This document shows, one piece after another, positions 43,137 through 60,382 of a DNA stretch of 64,000 bases. Under the pieces are notes generated by a model. The model searched no databases, was not told the DNA's origin, and saw only the letters and a list, made by a program, of their open reading frames with translations. The translations under genes and the position numbers were made by a program. Positions within the stretch are counted from its first letter, which is position 1. Every line of letters starts with the position of its first letter. The stretch is from Rutidosis leptorrhynchoides (taxonomy: Eukaryota > Streptophyta > Magnoliopsida > Asterales > Asteraceae): the NCBI RefSeq assembly GCF_046630445.1, contig NC_092333.1, positions 181,100,501 through 181,164,500 of the forward strand. Direction: 5' to 3'.

Positions 43137-46100
43137 TGTAGTGACCCGAACTTTTCCATGTTTATATATATTAATTGAGATTGATATTTACATGATTAAA
43201 TGTTTCCAACATGTTAAGCAATCAAACTTGTTAAGACTTGATTAATTGAAATATGTTTCATATAGACAATTGACCACCCAAGTTGACCGGCGATTCACGA
43301 ACGTTAAAACTTGTAAAAACGACATGACGATATATATATGGATATACATATGGTTAACATGAGATTATGATAAGTAAGTATCTCCATAAGTATATTAACA
43401 ATGAGTTATATACATATAAACAAGACTACTAACTTAAGGATTTCGAAACGAGACATATATATAACGATTATCGTTGTAACGACATTTAAATGTATATATA
43501 TCATATTAAGATATATTAATATATCAAAATATCATGATAATATAATAATTTAACATCTCATTAGATATAATAAACAATGGGTTAACAACATTAATTGAGA
43601 TCGTTAACTTAAAGGTTTCAAAACAACACTTACATGTAACGACTAACGATGACTTAACGACTCAGTTAAAATGTATATACATGTAATGTATTTAGATGTA
43701 TTAAAATACTTTTGGAAGACTTCAAGACATATATCAAAACACTCATACTTAACGAAAATGGTTACAGTTACTTTCCCATTCTTTTCTTTCATCAAGAATT
43801 CTAGTCGTATTCTTACCCGTATTATACACAGCTTCAAAACGTACTTACTATGGGTATATGCCAATAGGAACTAGCATGGGATTCCACTCTTGATTATGTC
43901 ATGTATGACTAATCAATTTTAACTTCTACCATGAGCTAGTCAACTAACTAGAACTCCTTTTAACCCCACTCACCACTCACCAATTACCACTCATCATTCA
44001 CTCCATTTCACTTCCAATTCTCTTTCTAATTCTCTCTCAACACACACACACACACTATTATGAACATATTTTTCCAGTAGTTAATCATCATCTTTATCAA
44101 AAATCACCTCAAGAATCAAGCTATAATCATCATAGGAAGAACACTTCAAGAACACTTCAAAAATCCCTTCAAGTTACTAATTTACTTCCAAGCTTTCTAA
44201 TCCATTCCAAGTAATCATCTAAGATCAAGAAACCTTTGTTATATACAGTAGGTTATCTTTCTTATTCAAGGTAATATTCATATTCAAACTTTGATTCAAT
44301 TTCTATAACTATAAACTATCTTAATTCGAGTAAAAATCTTACTTGAACTTGTTTTTGTGTCAAGATCCTACTTCAAGAACTTTCAAGCCATCCAAGATCC
44401 TTTGAAGCTAGATCATTTCTTGTCACTTCCAGTAGATTTACCTACTAAACTTGAGGTAGTAATGATGTTCATAACATCATTCGATTCATATATATAAAAC
44501 TATCTTATTCGAAGGTTTAAACTCGTAATCACTAGAACATAGTTTAGTTAATTCTAAACTTGTTCGCAAACAAAAGTTAATCCTTCTAACTTGACTTTTA
44601 AAATTAACTAAATACATGTTCTATATCTATATGATATGCTAACTTAATGATTTAAAACCTGGAAACACGAAAAACACCGTAAAACCGGATTTACGCCATC
44701 GTAGTAACACCGCGGGCTGTTTTGGGTTAGTTAATTAAAAACTATGATAAAATTTGATTTAAAAGTTGTTATTCTGAGAAAATGATTTTTATTATGAACA
44801 TGAAACTATATCCAAAAATTATGGTTAAACTCAAAGTGGAAGTATGTTTTCTAAAATGGTCATCTAGACGTCGTTCTTTCGACTGAAATGACTACCTTTA
44901 CAAAAACGACTTGTAACTTATTTTTCCGACTATAAACCTATACTTTTTCTGTTTAGATTCATAAAATAGAGTTCAATATGAAATCATAGCAATTTGATTC
45001 ACTCAAAACGGATTTAAAATGAAGAAGTTATGGGTAAAACAAGATTGGATAATTTTTCTCATTTTAGCTACGTGAAAATTGGTAACAAATCTATTCCAAC
45101 CATAACTTAATCAACTTGTATTGTATATTATGTAATCTTGAGATACCATAGACACGTATACAATATTTCGACCTATCATGTCGACACATCTATATATATT
45201 TCGGAACAACCATAGACACTCTATATGTGAATGTTGGAGTTAGCTATACAGGGTTGAGGTTGATTCCAAAATATATATAGTTTGAGTTGTGATCAATACT
45301 GAGATACGTATACACTGGGTCATGGATTGATTCAAGATAATATTTATCGATTTATTTCTGTACATCTAACTGTGGACAACTAGTTGTAGGTTACTAACGA
45401 GGACAACTGACTTAATAAACTTAAAACATCAAAATATATTAAAAGTGTTGTAAATATATTTTGAACATACTTTAATATACATGTATATATTGTTATAGGT
45501 TCGTGAATCAACAGTGGCCAAGTCTTACTTCTCGACGAAGTAAAAATCTGTGAAAGTGAGTTATAGTCCCACTTTTAAAATCTAATATTTTTGGGATGAG
45601 AATACATGCAGGTTTTATAAATGATTTACAAAATAGACACAAGTACGTGAAACTACTTTCTATGGTTGAATTATCGAAATCGAATATGCCCCTTTTTATT
45701 AAGTCTGGTAATCTAAGAATTAGGGAACAGACACCCTAATTGACGCGAATCCTAAAGATAGATCTATTGGGCCTAACAAACCCCATCCAAAGTATCGGAT
45801 GCTTTAGTACTTCGAAATTTATATCATATCCGAAGGGTGTCCCGGAATGATGGGGATATTCTTATATATGCATCTTGTTAATGTCGATTACCAGGTGTTC
45901 ACCATATGAATGATTTTTATCTCTATGTATGGGATGTATATTGAAATATGAAATCTTGTGGTCTATTGTTACAATTTGATATATATAGGTTAAACCTATA
46001 ACTCACCAACATTTTTGTTGACGTTTAAAGCATGTTTATTCTCAGGTGAATACTAAGAGCTTCCGCTGTTGCATACTAAAATAAGGACAAGATTTGGAGT

Positions 46101-46389
46101 CCATGTTTGTATGATACTGTGTAAAAACTGCATTCAAGAAACTGATTTCGATGTAACATATTTGTATTGTAAACCATTGTGTAATGGTCGTGTGTAAACA
46201 GGATATTTTAGATTATCATTATTTGATAATCTACGTAAAGCTTTTTAAACCTTTATTTATGAAATAAAGGTTATGGTTTGTTTTAAAAATGAATGCAGTC
46301 TTTGAAAAACGTCTCATATAGAGGTCAAAACCTCGCAACGAAATCAATTAATATGGAACGTTTTTAATCAATAAGAACGGGACATTTCA
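43137..46389 (+). repeat. 5' LTR of the gypsy element (3253 bp)
   Basis: TG...CA ends. Unusually long for gypsy chromoviruses. It pairs with 52986-56244 with about 1% mismatches and one (TA)n length change near 43410. Confidence 0.95.
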
Positions 46390-46391
46390 GT

Positions 46392-46403
46392 TGGTATCCG
46401 AGC
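46392..46403 (+). promoter_or_regulatory. Primer-binding site (initiator tRNA-Met type)
   Basis: TGGTATCCGAGC lies two bases after the 5' LTR. It differs by one base from the common plant PBS TGGTATCAGAGC, complementary to the 3' end of initiator tRNA-Met. Confidence 0.85.
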
Positions 46404-46598
46404 GTTGGTCTTAGAGAACCAGAATTTTGCATTAGTGTGTCTTATCGAGTTTGTTAGGATGCATTAGTGAGTCTGGACTTCGACCGTGTTTACTTGAAAA
46501 ATGATTGCTTAACAAATTTTGTTGGAAACTATATATTTTTAACATGTGAATATTATGTGATATATTAATCTCTTAACGCGTTTGATATTATGTGATAG

Positions 46599-47213
46599 AT
46601 GTCTACCTCTAGAACAAGTCCCATTGACTCACCTAATAATAATGAAGAGTCAAATGTAAATTGGAATGATTCGTGGACTGATTCACAAGTTCCCGAAGAG
46701 GAACCGGAAGAAGAGTCGGAACCAGAAGAAGAATCGGAACCGGAAGAAGAATCGGAACCGGATGAAGAAATAGAACCGGTGGGGGAAATAATAAAACGGT
46801 TGAGTAAAAGAAAATCCTCAACCAACCGACCAAGGTTAATTATGGTCAATGGTGTTTCCGCTAAGGAAGCAAAATATTGGGAGGATTACCAATTCTCCGA
46901 TGAATCGGATTCTGACGAGAATTCCGATGATGTTATAGAAATTACCCCAACTGAATTTAAAAAGGCAAAAGAAAATAATAAGGGAAAGGGCATAAAAATA
47001 GAGAAATCTAATTCCAACCCCGATGAACTTTATATGTATCGTCAACCCCCGAAGTCCTTAAGTTGTAACAATGACCCGGGAACCTCTAAACCACCAGGTT
47101 TTTCTAAACCAATGTGGAAAACGACGGCTCGTATTAGGGGAACATCATATATCCCTAGAAACTTGGTAAAACGAACCAAAATCGAAGAAGAAGAAACAAG
47201 CGAGTCGGAATAA
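46599..47213 (+). CDS. ORF-A: acidic 204-aa protein of unknown family carried by the gypsy element
   Basis: Starts with ATG about 200 bp after the PBS and ends with TAA. Residues about 30-60 are an acidic array of EEESEP repeats. A basic KRLSKRKSS patch, possibly a nuclear localisation signal, follows at about 65-75. A second acidic Ser/Asp/Glu block (about 98-112) precedes a Lys-rich stretch. The C terminus has a WKTTARIRGTSYIPRNLVKR segment and an acidic tail. There is no zinc knuckle, transmembrane segment or recognised domain. It is in a different frame from ORF-B and gag and has no internal stop although pol is broken. Function is unknown. The charge pattern recalls disordered chromatin or RNA-binding adaptor proteins, which is inference only. 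Confidence 0.72.
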   Translation: MSTSRTSPIDSPNNNEESNVNWNDSWTDSQVPEEEPEEESEPEEESEPEEESEPDEEIEPVGEIIKRLSKRKSSTNRPRLIMVNGVSAKEAKYWEDYQFSDESDSDENSDDVIEITPTEFKKAKENNKGKGIKIEKSNSNPDELYMYRQPPKSLSCNNDPGTSKPPGFSKPMWKTTARIRGTSYIPRNLVKRTKIEEEETSESE

Positions 47214-47350
47214 GATAGTTGTATTCGTGTGGTGTAATATATGTAATATAGTGTGCTTATGCTTTATGATATATGTAAAAATTGCTTGTATTAATAAGTA
47301 TTTTTTTTATGAATCTAACTCTTGTCTATTTTACAGTATAAAAACACAAA

Positions 47351-48034
47351 ATGGATAGACAACCCAATATTTTAAGAGACCTACCCGGAGACATGATTGA
47401 TGAAATCTTGTCTAGAGTCGGTCAGAATTCTTCGGCACAACTATTTAAGGCGAGATCAGTTTGTAAGACATTCGAAGAACGTTCGAAGAATGCCTTGGTT
47501 TATAAAAGGCTTTCGTTCGAAAGATGGGGGATATCACATTGGGAAATCCATAAGTTACGATGTGTTTACTTTGACGCATATATTGCGGGGAACCTAAATG
47601 CTATTTTACGCAATGGGTTAAGAAATTATTTTGACTCAATATATCCGAATATTGGACTTCGTGATTTAGAAAAAGCGGCTAACATGCAACATAAAGAAGC
47701 ATGTTATGCTTACGGATTAGTAATGTTCGCTTCTCACCAAAGTGAGAACAAGAACATCGGCCTACAACTATTAAACAAAACGTTCCCACAAGTGACGGAG
47801 TCGGTAATTGGGGTAAGAAATGAGGTTTTTAGATTGTTACGGGACTGTTGGACATTACGTAACCCTCGTCCCTTTGACGACGTTACAACACGCTGTCTTA
47901 TCAACGGCCATAACGGTTATGTTCCACAAGACCAAGGATGGGAAGTAGTCCTAGTAAAACCAGAATGCATGACTTGTTTCTGGACGTATGAATTACGTGT
48001 CTTTATTGCCTTTGCTGAACGACTTGTGTACTAG
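47351..48034 (+). CDS. ORF-B: F-box protein, At2g35280-like, carried by the gypsy element (227 aa)
   Basis: Residues about 8-50 are an F-box (RDLPGDMIDEILSRVGQNS...LFKARSVCKTF). A Sel1-like region follows (about 95-150), with LRDLEKAANMQHKEACYAYG and NIGLQLLNKTF. The C terminus has CMTCFWTYELRVFIAFAERL, a Cys pair plus W-x-E/R-x-L-x-x-F, typical of plant F-box proteins annotated At2g35280-like. In host proteins the F-box binds SKP1 in SCF ubiquitin ligases. ATG at 47351 and TAG at 48032-48034 delimit an intronless uninterrupted frame. It lies 137 bp after ORF-A and about 340 bp before gag, inside the LTR-bounded unit. It is probably captured from a host gene (inference). Expression and substrate are unknown. 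Confidence 0.82.
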   Translation: MDRQPNILRDLPGDMIDEILSRVGQNSSAQLFKARSVCKTFEERSKNALVYKRLSFERWGISHWEIHKLRCVYFDAYIAGNLNAILRNGLRNYFDSIYPNIGLRDLEKAANMQHKEACYAYGLVMFASHQSENKNIGLQLLNKTFPQVTESVIGVRNEVFRLLRDCWTLRNPRPFDDVTTRCLINGHNGYVPQDQGWEVVLVKPECMTCFWTYELRVFIAFAERLVY

Positions 48035-48222
48035 CTAGAATTATCTTCACAACTATCTTGTATCAAAGTTATTGTGTGCTATATTTCATGCTTTATGTAA
48101 AATAAGCGGTATTGTAAGTTTGTAAAATATTGTATAAAAGTTTGAACGCGAAATATTATTATAATCAGTTTTTCATATAGAATTGTAGTAGTTGAATTGT
48201 ATATTAGCTACTAAGTATGAAC

Positions 48223-48243
48223 TTAACGGGTAGGTACTACCCG
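48223..48243 (+). repeat. Internal copy of the polypurine-tract sequence, hairpin-forming
   Basis: TTAACGGGTAGGTAC at 48223-48237 is an exact 15-bp match to the sequence directly before the 3' LTR at 52971-52985. The following 'tacccgaattcaaactt' loosely resembles a shortened LTR start. CGGGTA (48227-48232) and TACCCG (48238-48243) can pair around a GGTAC loop. Confidence 0.8.
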
Positions 48244-48375
48244 AATTCAAACTTATAAAACGCTAATATGAAGAAAAAGCTTTTATAAATGAGTTCATAT
48301 TATGCTACGAAATACTATTAACTACTCTTAATATTCTGTATGATTAACTTGTTCCATTTGACTATTTTGAAGGAA

Positions 48376-50046
48376 ATGGCACCGACTACTCGACACACCG
48401 TGAATATGAATGAAGAGGAATTCTGTACTTTTCTAGCTTCAAACATAGCCGCAGTACAGGCTGCGCTACATACCAACAATAACCTTGGATCTAGCAGTAC
48501 AGGAAATCGTGTAGGATGCACCTACAAAGAATTCACTGCCTGCAAACCTTTGGAATTTGATGGAACCGAAGGACCGATCGGATTGAAACGGTGGACCAAG
48601 AAGGTCGAATCGGTGTTTGCCATAACTAAGTGTACTGAAGAGGACAAAGTAAAGTACGCTACGCATACCTTCACAGGTTCTGCATTAACATGGTGGAATA
48701 CCTATCTAGAGCAAGTGGGACAAGACGATGCGTACGCACTACCGTGGTCAGCATTCATGCACTTGATGAACGAGAAGTACCGTCCCAGAACCGAGGTCAA
48801 TAAGCTCAAGACAGAACTTAGAGGGTTACGAACCCAAGGATTTGATATTACCACGTACGAAAGACGATTCACAGAATTGTGCCTATTGTGTCCGGGAGCA
48901 TTCGAAGATAAGGAAGAGAAGATCGACGCGTTTGTGAAAGGATTACCGGAAAGAATCCAAGAAGATATAAGTTCACACGAGCCCGCCTCCATACAACAGG
49001 CATGTAGAATGGCTCACAAACTAGTGAACCAGATTGAAGAAAGAATTAAAGAACAGACTGCTGAAGAGGCCAATGTGAAGCAAGTCAAAAGAAAGTGGGA
49101 GGAAAACGGTGATAAGAATCACCAATACAACAACAACAGCAATTACAACAATAACCGCAACAATTATCCCAACAATCGCAACATCAATCGCAACTACAAC
49201 AAATGGCCCAACAACAACAACAACAACAACAACAGCAACTACAACAATCATCCCAACAACAATAATAACCGCAACAACAACAACAATCAGAAGCAGCTAT
49301 GCCAAAGGTGTGAAAAGTATCACTCGGGGTTCTGCACCAAATTTTGCAACAAGTGTAAAAGAAATGGTCATAGCGCGGCGAAGTGTGAGGTCTACGGACC
49401 AGGGGTTAATAGAACGAAAGGAACAAATGGTGTCGGAACGAGTAATGGCGGAGCAAGTAGTGTCGGAGCAAGTTATGCCAATGTAGTTTGTTATAAATGT
49501 GGAAAATCGGGCCACATTATTAGAAATTGCCCGAACCAAGAGAACACGAATGGACAAGGCCGCGGAAGAGTTTTCAATATTAATGCGGCAGAGGCACAAG
49601 AAGACCCGGAGCTTGTTACGGGTACGTTTCTTATTGACAATAAATCTGCTTACGTTTTATTTGATTCGGGTGCGGATAGAAGCTATATGAGTAGAGATTT
49701 TTGTGCTAAATTAAGTTGTCCATTGACGCCTTTTGATAGTAAATTTTTACTCGAATTAGCAAATGGTAAATTAATTTCAGCAGATAATATATGTCGGAAT
49801 CGAGAAATTAAACTGGTTAGCGAAACATTTAAGATTGATTTGATACCAGTAGAGTTAGGGAGTTTTGATGTGATAATCGGTATGGACTGGTTGAAAGAAG
49901 TGAAAGCAGAGATCGTTTGTTACAAAAATGCAATTCGCATTATACGAGAAAAAGGAAAACCCTTAATGGTGTACGGAGAAAAGGGCAACACGAAGCTACA
50001 TCTTATTAGTAATTTGAAGGCACAAAAACTAATAAGAAAAGGTTGA
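48376..50046 (+). CDS. Gypsy gag-protease (556 aa; stop where pol should begin)
   Basis: ATG at 48376 (GAAATGGCACC) is preferred over an in-frame ATG 36 bases upstream at 48340. The capsid region has FDGTEGPIGLKRWTKKVESVF and FTGSALTWWNTYL. A long Asn-rich linker (49109-49290) leads to two Cys/His knuckles, CQRCEKYHSGFC/CNKCKRNGHSAAKC and CYKCGKSGHIIRNC. The aspartic protease shows LFDSGADRSYMS and VIIGMDWL. The frame is the same as pol. A TGA at 50044-50046 ends it just before the RT region, at a place where this family normally reads through as one polyprotein. Confidence 0.9.
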   Translation: MAPTTRHTVNMNEEEFCTFLASNIAAVQAALHTNNNLGSSSTGNRVGCTYKEFTACKPLEFDGTEGPIGLKRWTKKVESVFAITKCTEEDKVKYATHTFTGSALTWWNTYLEQVGQDDAYALPWSAFMHLMNEKYRPRTEVNKLKTELRGLRTQGFDITTYERRFTELCLLCPGAFEDKEEKIDAFVKGLPERIQEDISSHEPASIQQACRMAHKLVNQIEERIKEQTAEEANVKQVKRKWEENGDKNHQYNNNSNYNNNRNNYPNNRNINRNYNKWPNNNNNNNNSNYNNHPNNNNNRNNNNNQKQLCQRCEKYHSGFCTKFCNKCKRNGHSAAKCEVYGPGVNRTKGTNGVGTSNGGASSVGASYANVVCYKCGKSGHIIRNCPNQENTNGQGRGRVFNINAAEAQEDPELVTGTFLIDNKSAYVLFDSGADRSYMSRDFCAKLSCPLTPFDSKFLLELANGKLISADNICRNREIKLVSETFKIDLIPVELGSFDVIIGMDWLKEVKAEIVCYKNAIRIIREKGKPLMVYGEKGNTKLHLISNLKAQKLIRKG

Positions 50047-52950
<2,904 letters not shown>

Positions 52951-52970
52951 AATTTCGGGACGAAATTTAT

Positions 52971-52985
52971 TTAACGGGTAGGTAC
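52971..52985 (+). promoter_or_regulatory. Polypurine tract before the 3' LTR
   Basis: TTAACGGGTAGGTAC ends directly at the LTR start TGTAGTGACC. Position and purine bias fit the plus-strand primer site, and it is preceded by 'tcgggacgaaattta'. Confidence 0.8.
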
Positions 52986-56402
<3,417 letters not shown>

Positions 56403-59364
56403 TATCCCCCCACTTAATATGGATCACGTCCTCGTGATCCGCGCCAAATCTTGAAATTAAAAATTTCTTTTCCGACATTTTCACAAATTCCCCGACGCGA
56501 ACACACCATGTAGACCTGTAAAGTCTAACCAACGACTACGTCATTCGATTCCTTCTCGTCAATTTTGAGTATCGAACTCCCGGAGGAAATCTTCCGCGTC
56601 CGCTCGTTCTTACACCAAACATTCAAACTCATACAATACAACTCGCAACCGTTTTAAAAGTAGAATAGTCCGTCAACAATCCTCGTCATCACGCCTTCCA
56701 ATCATGGAATACTCAAGAATCATCCCGACTCCTTCCGAAAATCTTCCGTAATCATCATCGAAACTTCGCCAATCCGACCCACGTTGCTAAAAATATCATC
56801 ACGATCAGTTCCAAAGTCCAACTCGGGACCTTTTCCGAAGACCTTCGAAGTCTTTATTCTCAATTTAAGCAACATCCGTTCACTCGACATGCAAAAATCA
56901 ACTCTTCAATCGAACACGTTTCCATTATCTTCACACATGGCATTTACAAATCGAATCTCAACAATCGAATCAACACGCGACACAGGGTTTCTCCCTTAAA
57001 CCCTACAACACATCCATACACTACGACTTCCTAGTACTAGCATGGAAACTATTCGTGTACTAGAATCTCGCCAACAGCGAATTATCATCTTGACAAATTG
57101 CGATTTGCCACACGACCCACAAAAATATTCACCAACACCTGGTGAATCCTCTTGCCTCGACCGTCCGTTAAGGATGGCCTCGACATTTCATTGCAACCTC
57201 ATCATTGGTCATAAACACTAAATCACCGCAAATTCACATTAGGCTCTCAGAGCCGTCATACACAATCACTTGAGATGTCGTACATGCGACACCCCGCACC
57301 TTCATACCACAAATCACAACTAACAGCCCTTTATCGTTCGCAAAGCGAACTCCACCAAAGTCCCACATATTGTAACGACCCAACCCGACATCCATAACAT
57401 CTTTCGTAAATTCTAAGATCTCACCACAAGCTAATAATCACTAGTGTGCACTACCGCAACAAGTGATATCTCATACACTCAACGTCCAGAATTTCCATTT
57501 AGGAAATATGAAAAACACCACATATCCCTTCAAGTTCTCTCGGCTACAACTCGCAACAAGCTACATCCATAACCATATCACCCAACGCAATCTACTAAAT
57601 CCACTACGTCATGAACCATATCTTGCATTAATCCAAATCGAGAAGGATTCATGCTTCCTTAAAACTCCGTACTCCATCGGTTCATAAACGTACTACTCAA
57701 CCGGTCATTCATGAATATCTTCTGGACCAAGAACCAAACTTCCTCCGGCTCCACACCGGGTCATTCCTTCAACGAAGAATTTTCGAAAATCCCAAAATAA
57801 TCACTTTAGGAGCACTACTTTCCCACCGATCAATCCGCACACGGCTATCCGTCACTGGATTAATCCAGGACGACAGTAGTACACCACGAGTTTGACGAAA
57901 CATCAACACATCGTCATAGGGTTTCTCCTCTGAACCATACAACACAATCACGCAAGACGGCTTCCTAGTACTAGCATGGAAACTATTCGTATACTAGAAT
58001 CCCGTCAACAGCGAGTTATCATCACAACAAAATTGCAATTCGCCGCACGCCCCATAAAAATATCCACCAACGGCTAGTGAATCCTCCTACCTAGATCGTC
58101 CGTTAAGGATGGCCTCGACATTTCAATGCAACTAACAGGTCGCATCACCATGGAACACACTCTCGCAAACAAACAACATCCGCGTGTCTCGATGTGAGAC
58201 AATCAGAACTGACACTCCGCGCCTCACAATCATTCATAAAGTGGAATAATCCATCGAAAATTTCCACGAACACGTTTCCCGACAGGGAAAATACAGTATT
58301 CACCACGATATCGAACTCGTTCCCATTCATTAACACTATCCGAGTTTCATGTCAACCCGTATTTTCACTACTAGAGCATCTGCAATGACAGCTTCATTCT
58401 CTCACTTCCGTGATCCCAAACTTCACACTTGGTCTCACATCGCACCTTGGTACTACAGGGCCACCGTACATAAGAAGTCTTGCACTTCATTTGATCTAAT
58501 ACCATCGGAGTTTCCTCGAAAGGCAGTAAAAACTCCCCCACTTAGGATTCATCTCCACATTCTTACCGCCAAGATGATAACACCCCGCGGAATTACCATT
58601 TCACAACACACGTGATCATTCTCATCATTGATCATAGACACCGAATCACTGCAATTTCACTTTAGGCCCTCAGATCCGTCATACACAATCGCTAGAGATA
58701 TTGTGCACGCGACGACATCACACCTTCATACCAACAATCACAACTGACAGCCCTTCGTCATTCGCAAAGCGAACTCCACCCAAGTCTTACATACGCCTCT
58801 AAGCCTAAGCATATGCCACTCCGCTTAGTCATTCATGTATCTTAGTCAAGATCACCCGACCTTTCACGCAATGAACCTTCATTAACAATTGCTCATTATC
58901 ATGGAGAAGAGTGACCAATCCAACACAATCATTGCATCGACCGCAACATCAACACCTCGTCATAATCTTCGAACTAACCGACCATTAAGTCCTTCACCGG
59001 CTCACCGGTCATCTTTACCCATCTATCTCTTAAGAGCAACAAGATTCGCTCATCCGTCACTTCATAAGAAGTATTTACCACGATACTCTTAAACTTCGAC
59101 TTCCACAACCGTCGAATTACTATCACCCGTCGATCACTTTTGTAATCTCCACTGCTTCTCGGGATATATCACGTACACCCTAAGTTCAAAGTGATCACAC
59201 CATCACCGGAGTTGAACATCACACTAGCAGGTATAAGGGGGCACCTGATGCAGTGTCATGCAGACTCCCACCCCAATCTACCAAGATTTAGAAACTCGAT
59301 CTTTGGGCTCCATACACCCGAATGTCACCATCTCTCGACAATAATGACCCGAAGTCATACCTAC
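56403..59364 (-). other. Degenerate internal region of the older gypsy element, with internal duplications
   Basis: The polypurine-tract reverse complement and hairpin (56421-56440) begin it. No domain could be read on either strand. Two diverged duplications are visible. One is about 56985-57200 versus 57918-58130, sharing 'cttcctagtactagcatgg' and 'cgtccgttaaggatggcctc'. The other is about 57200-57365 versus 58630-58795, sharing 'cattcgcaaagcgaactcca'-like blocks. TGTAACGACCCAACCCG at 57370 resembles an LTR start, so a buried LTR fragment is possible. Confidence 0.5.
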
Positions 59365-60327
59365 CTGTTGAGTCCCCAAAATAATTAAGGATTTAAGTAT
59401 GACAAAACTGTAATTTATTTGCACTAAAATGTTATGTGCAGCCGGCACAAGTTTGTTTATGTATTGACAGTAAATATTGCTGTGTCAAGTGTTCAGTATG
59501 TTGCCTAGTCTACCAGCACAAGGTAGAGTGTATTCTTTGAATCAGCACAGGATGAGTACCCAGCAATTTAAGAATATCAAGTGACTCAGCATAAGAAGAA
59601 CCAGTAAACCTAGTAAGCAGCATACAACACAAGACAGCCATGCTCCATTACAAGCATGGTGGTTTCCTGAGTGGTCTACATCAATTGTACTATTCAACAG
59701 AAGTCAAAGACAAAGTTGAACATGAAAGGACACGCGTCGGCGGCTGACAAGTGACCTTACAAGACCACGTGGGAATGCAAAAGTTTAACACATGTGCAGA
59801 CATGTGTTATACTTTGTCAATGCAGAGGGAACACAACATTCTATTTGTTTAAACGAATAGTGGTGCCAAACCGAATTGGGGTGTTCCTGCAAATAGCTAC
59901 CAAAGAGGAAAGAGGAGAGCACGCTCTCAGATGCAGTTATCCCCACAAGTACAGACATTCTATGTACCAGTGGACAATAGAACCATTACACAGTTAATAG
60001 GACTACTATAAATTGTTGTATCCACTATTGTAACAACTAGTGGTGTGGGTTTATTTATTTAGAGTCCAAAACGTGTAATAGCTTTAAGTTTATCCTCATA
60101 GCTATACCTAGGTAAATCTGTATCAACCAACTATCATTCTGCCAAGGATAGTTGTAATTCTTTATGATTTAATCAATAAAGAATAACAGTTGAAAAATTA
60201 CCTTTGACTCTATTTACATTACATGCTTGAATACTAAACCGTGTTTAATTGGTTAGTTAATTAAAAGAAATTGTATTCACCCCCCCCCCCCTCTACAATA
60301 CTCCTGTTGTTAATCAAGGGACCAACA
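59365..60327 (+). repeat. 5' LTR of the SIRE-like element (963 bp)
   Basis: Starts TGTTGAGTCCCC and ends GGGACCAACA. It contains a TATAAAT box at 60007-60013 and a poly(C) run near 60280-60291 close to its end, a feature often seen in this group. Confidence 0.85.
60007..60013 (+). promoter_or_regulatory. Probable TATA box of the SIRE-like LTR
   Basis: TATAAAT about two thirds of the way through the LTR, in a position suited to driving genomic RNA. Confidence 0.5.
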
Positions 60328-60329
60328 AC

Positions 60330-60341
60330 TGGTATCAGAGC
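60330..60341 (+). promoter_or_regulatory. Primer-binding site (initiator tRNA-Met)
   Basis: TGGTATCAGAGC, two bases after the LTR, matches the complement of the 3' end of plant initiator tRNA-Met exactly. Confidence 0.92.
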
Positions 60342-60382
60342 TTCAGTCTTGATATTTTAATATCTTGGATCTGAATTCTCTC

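Noticed and set aside
43643-43874. Small overlapping ORFs repeated at 43643-43874 and 53498-53729
   Set aside because: They duplicate because both lie in the two LTRs of one element. No codon structure or homology was recognised.
49021-49486. Val- and Thr-rich ORFs on both strands
   Set aside because: They arise from AAC-repeat codons of the Asn-rich linker in gypsy gag.
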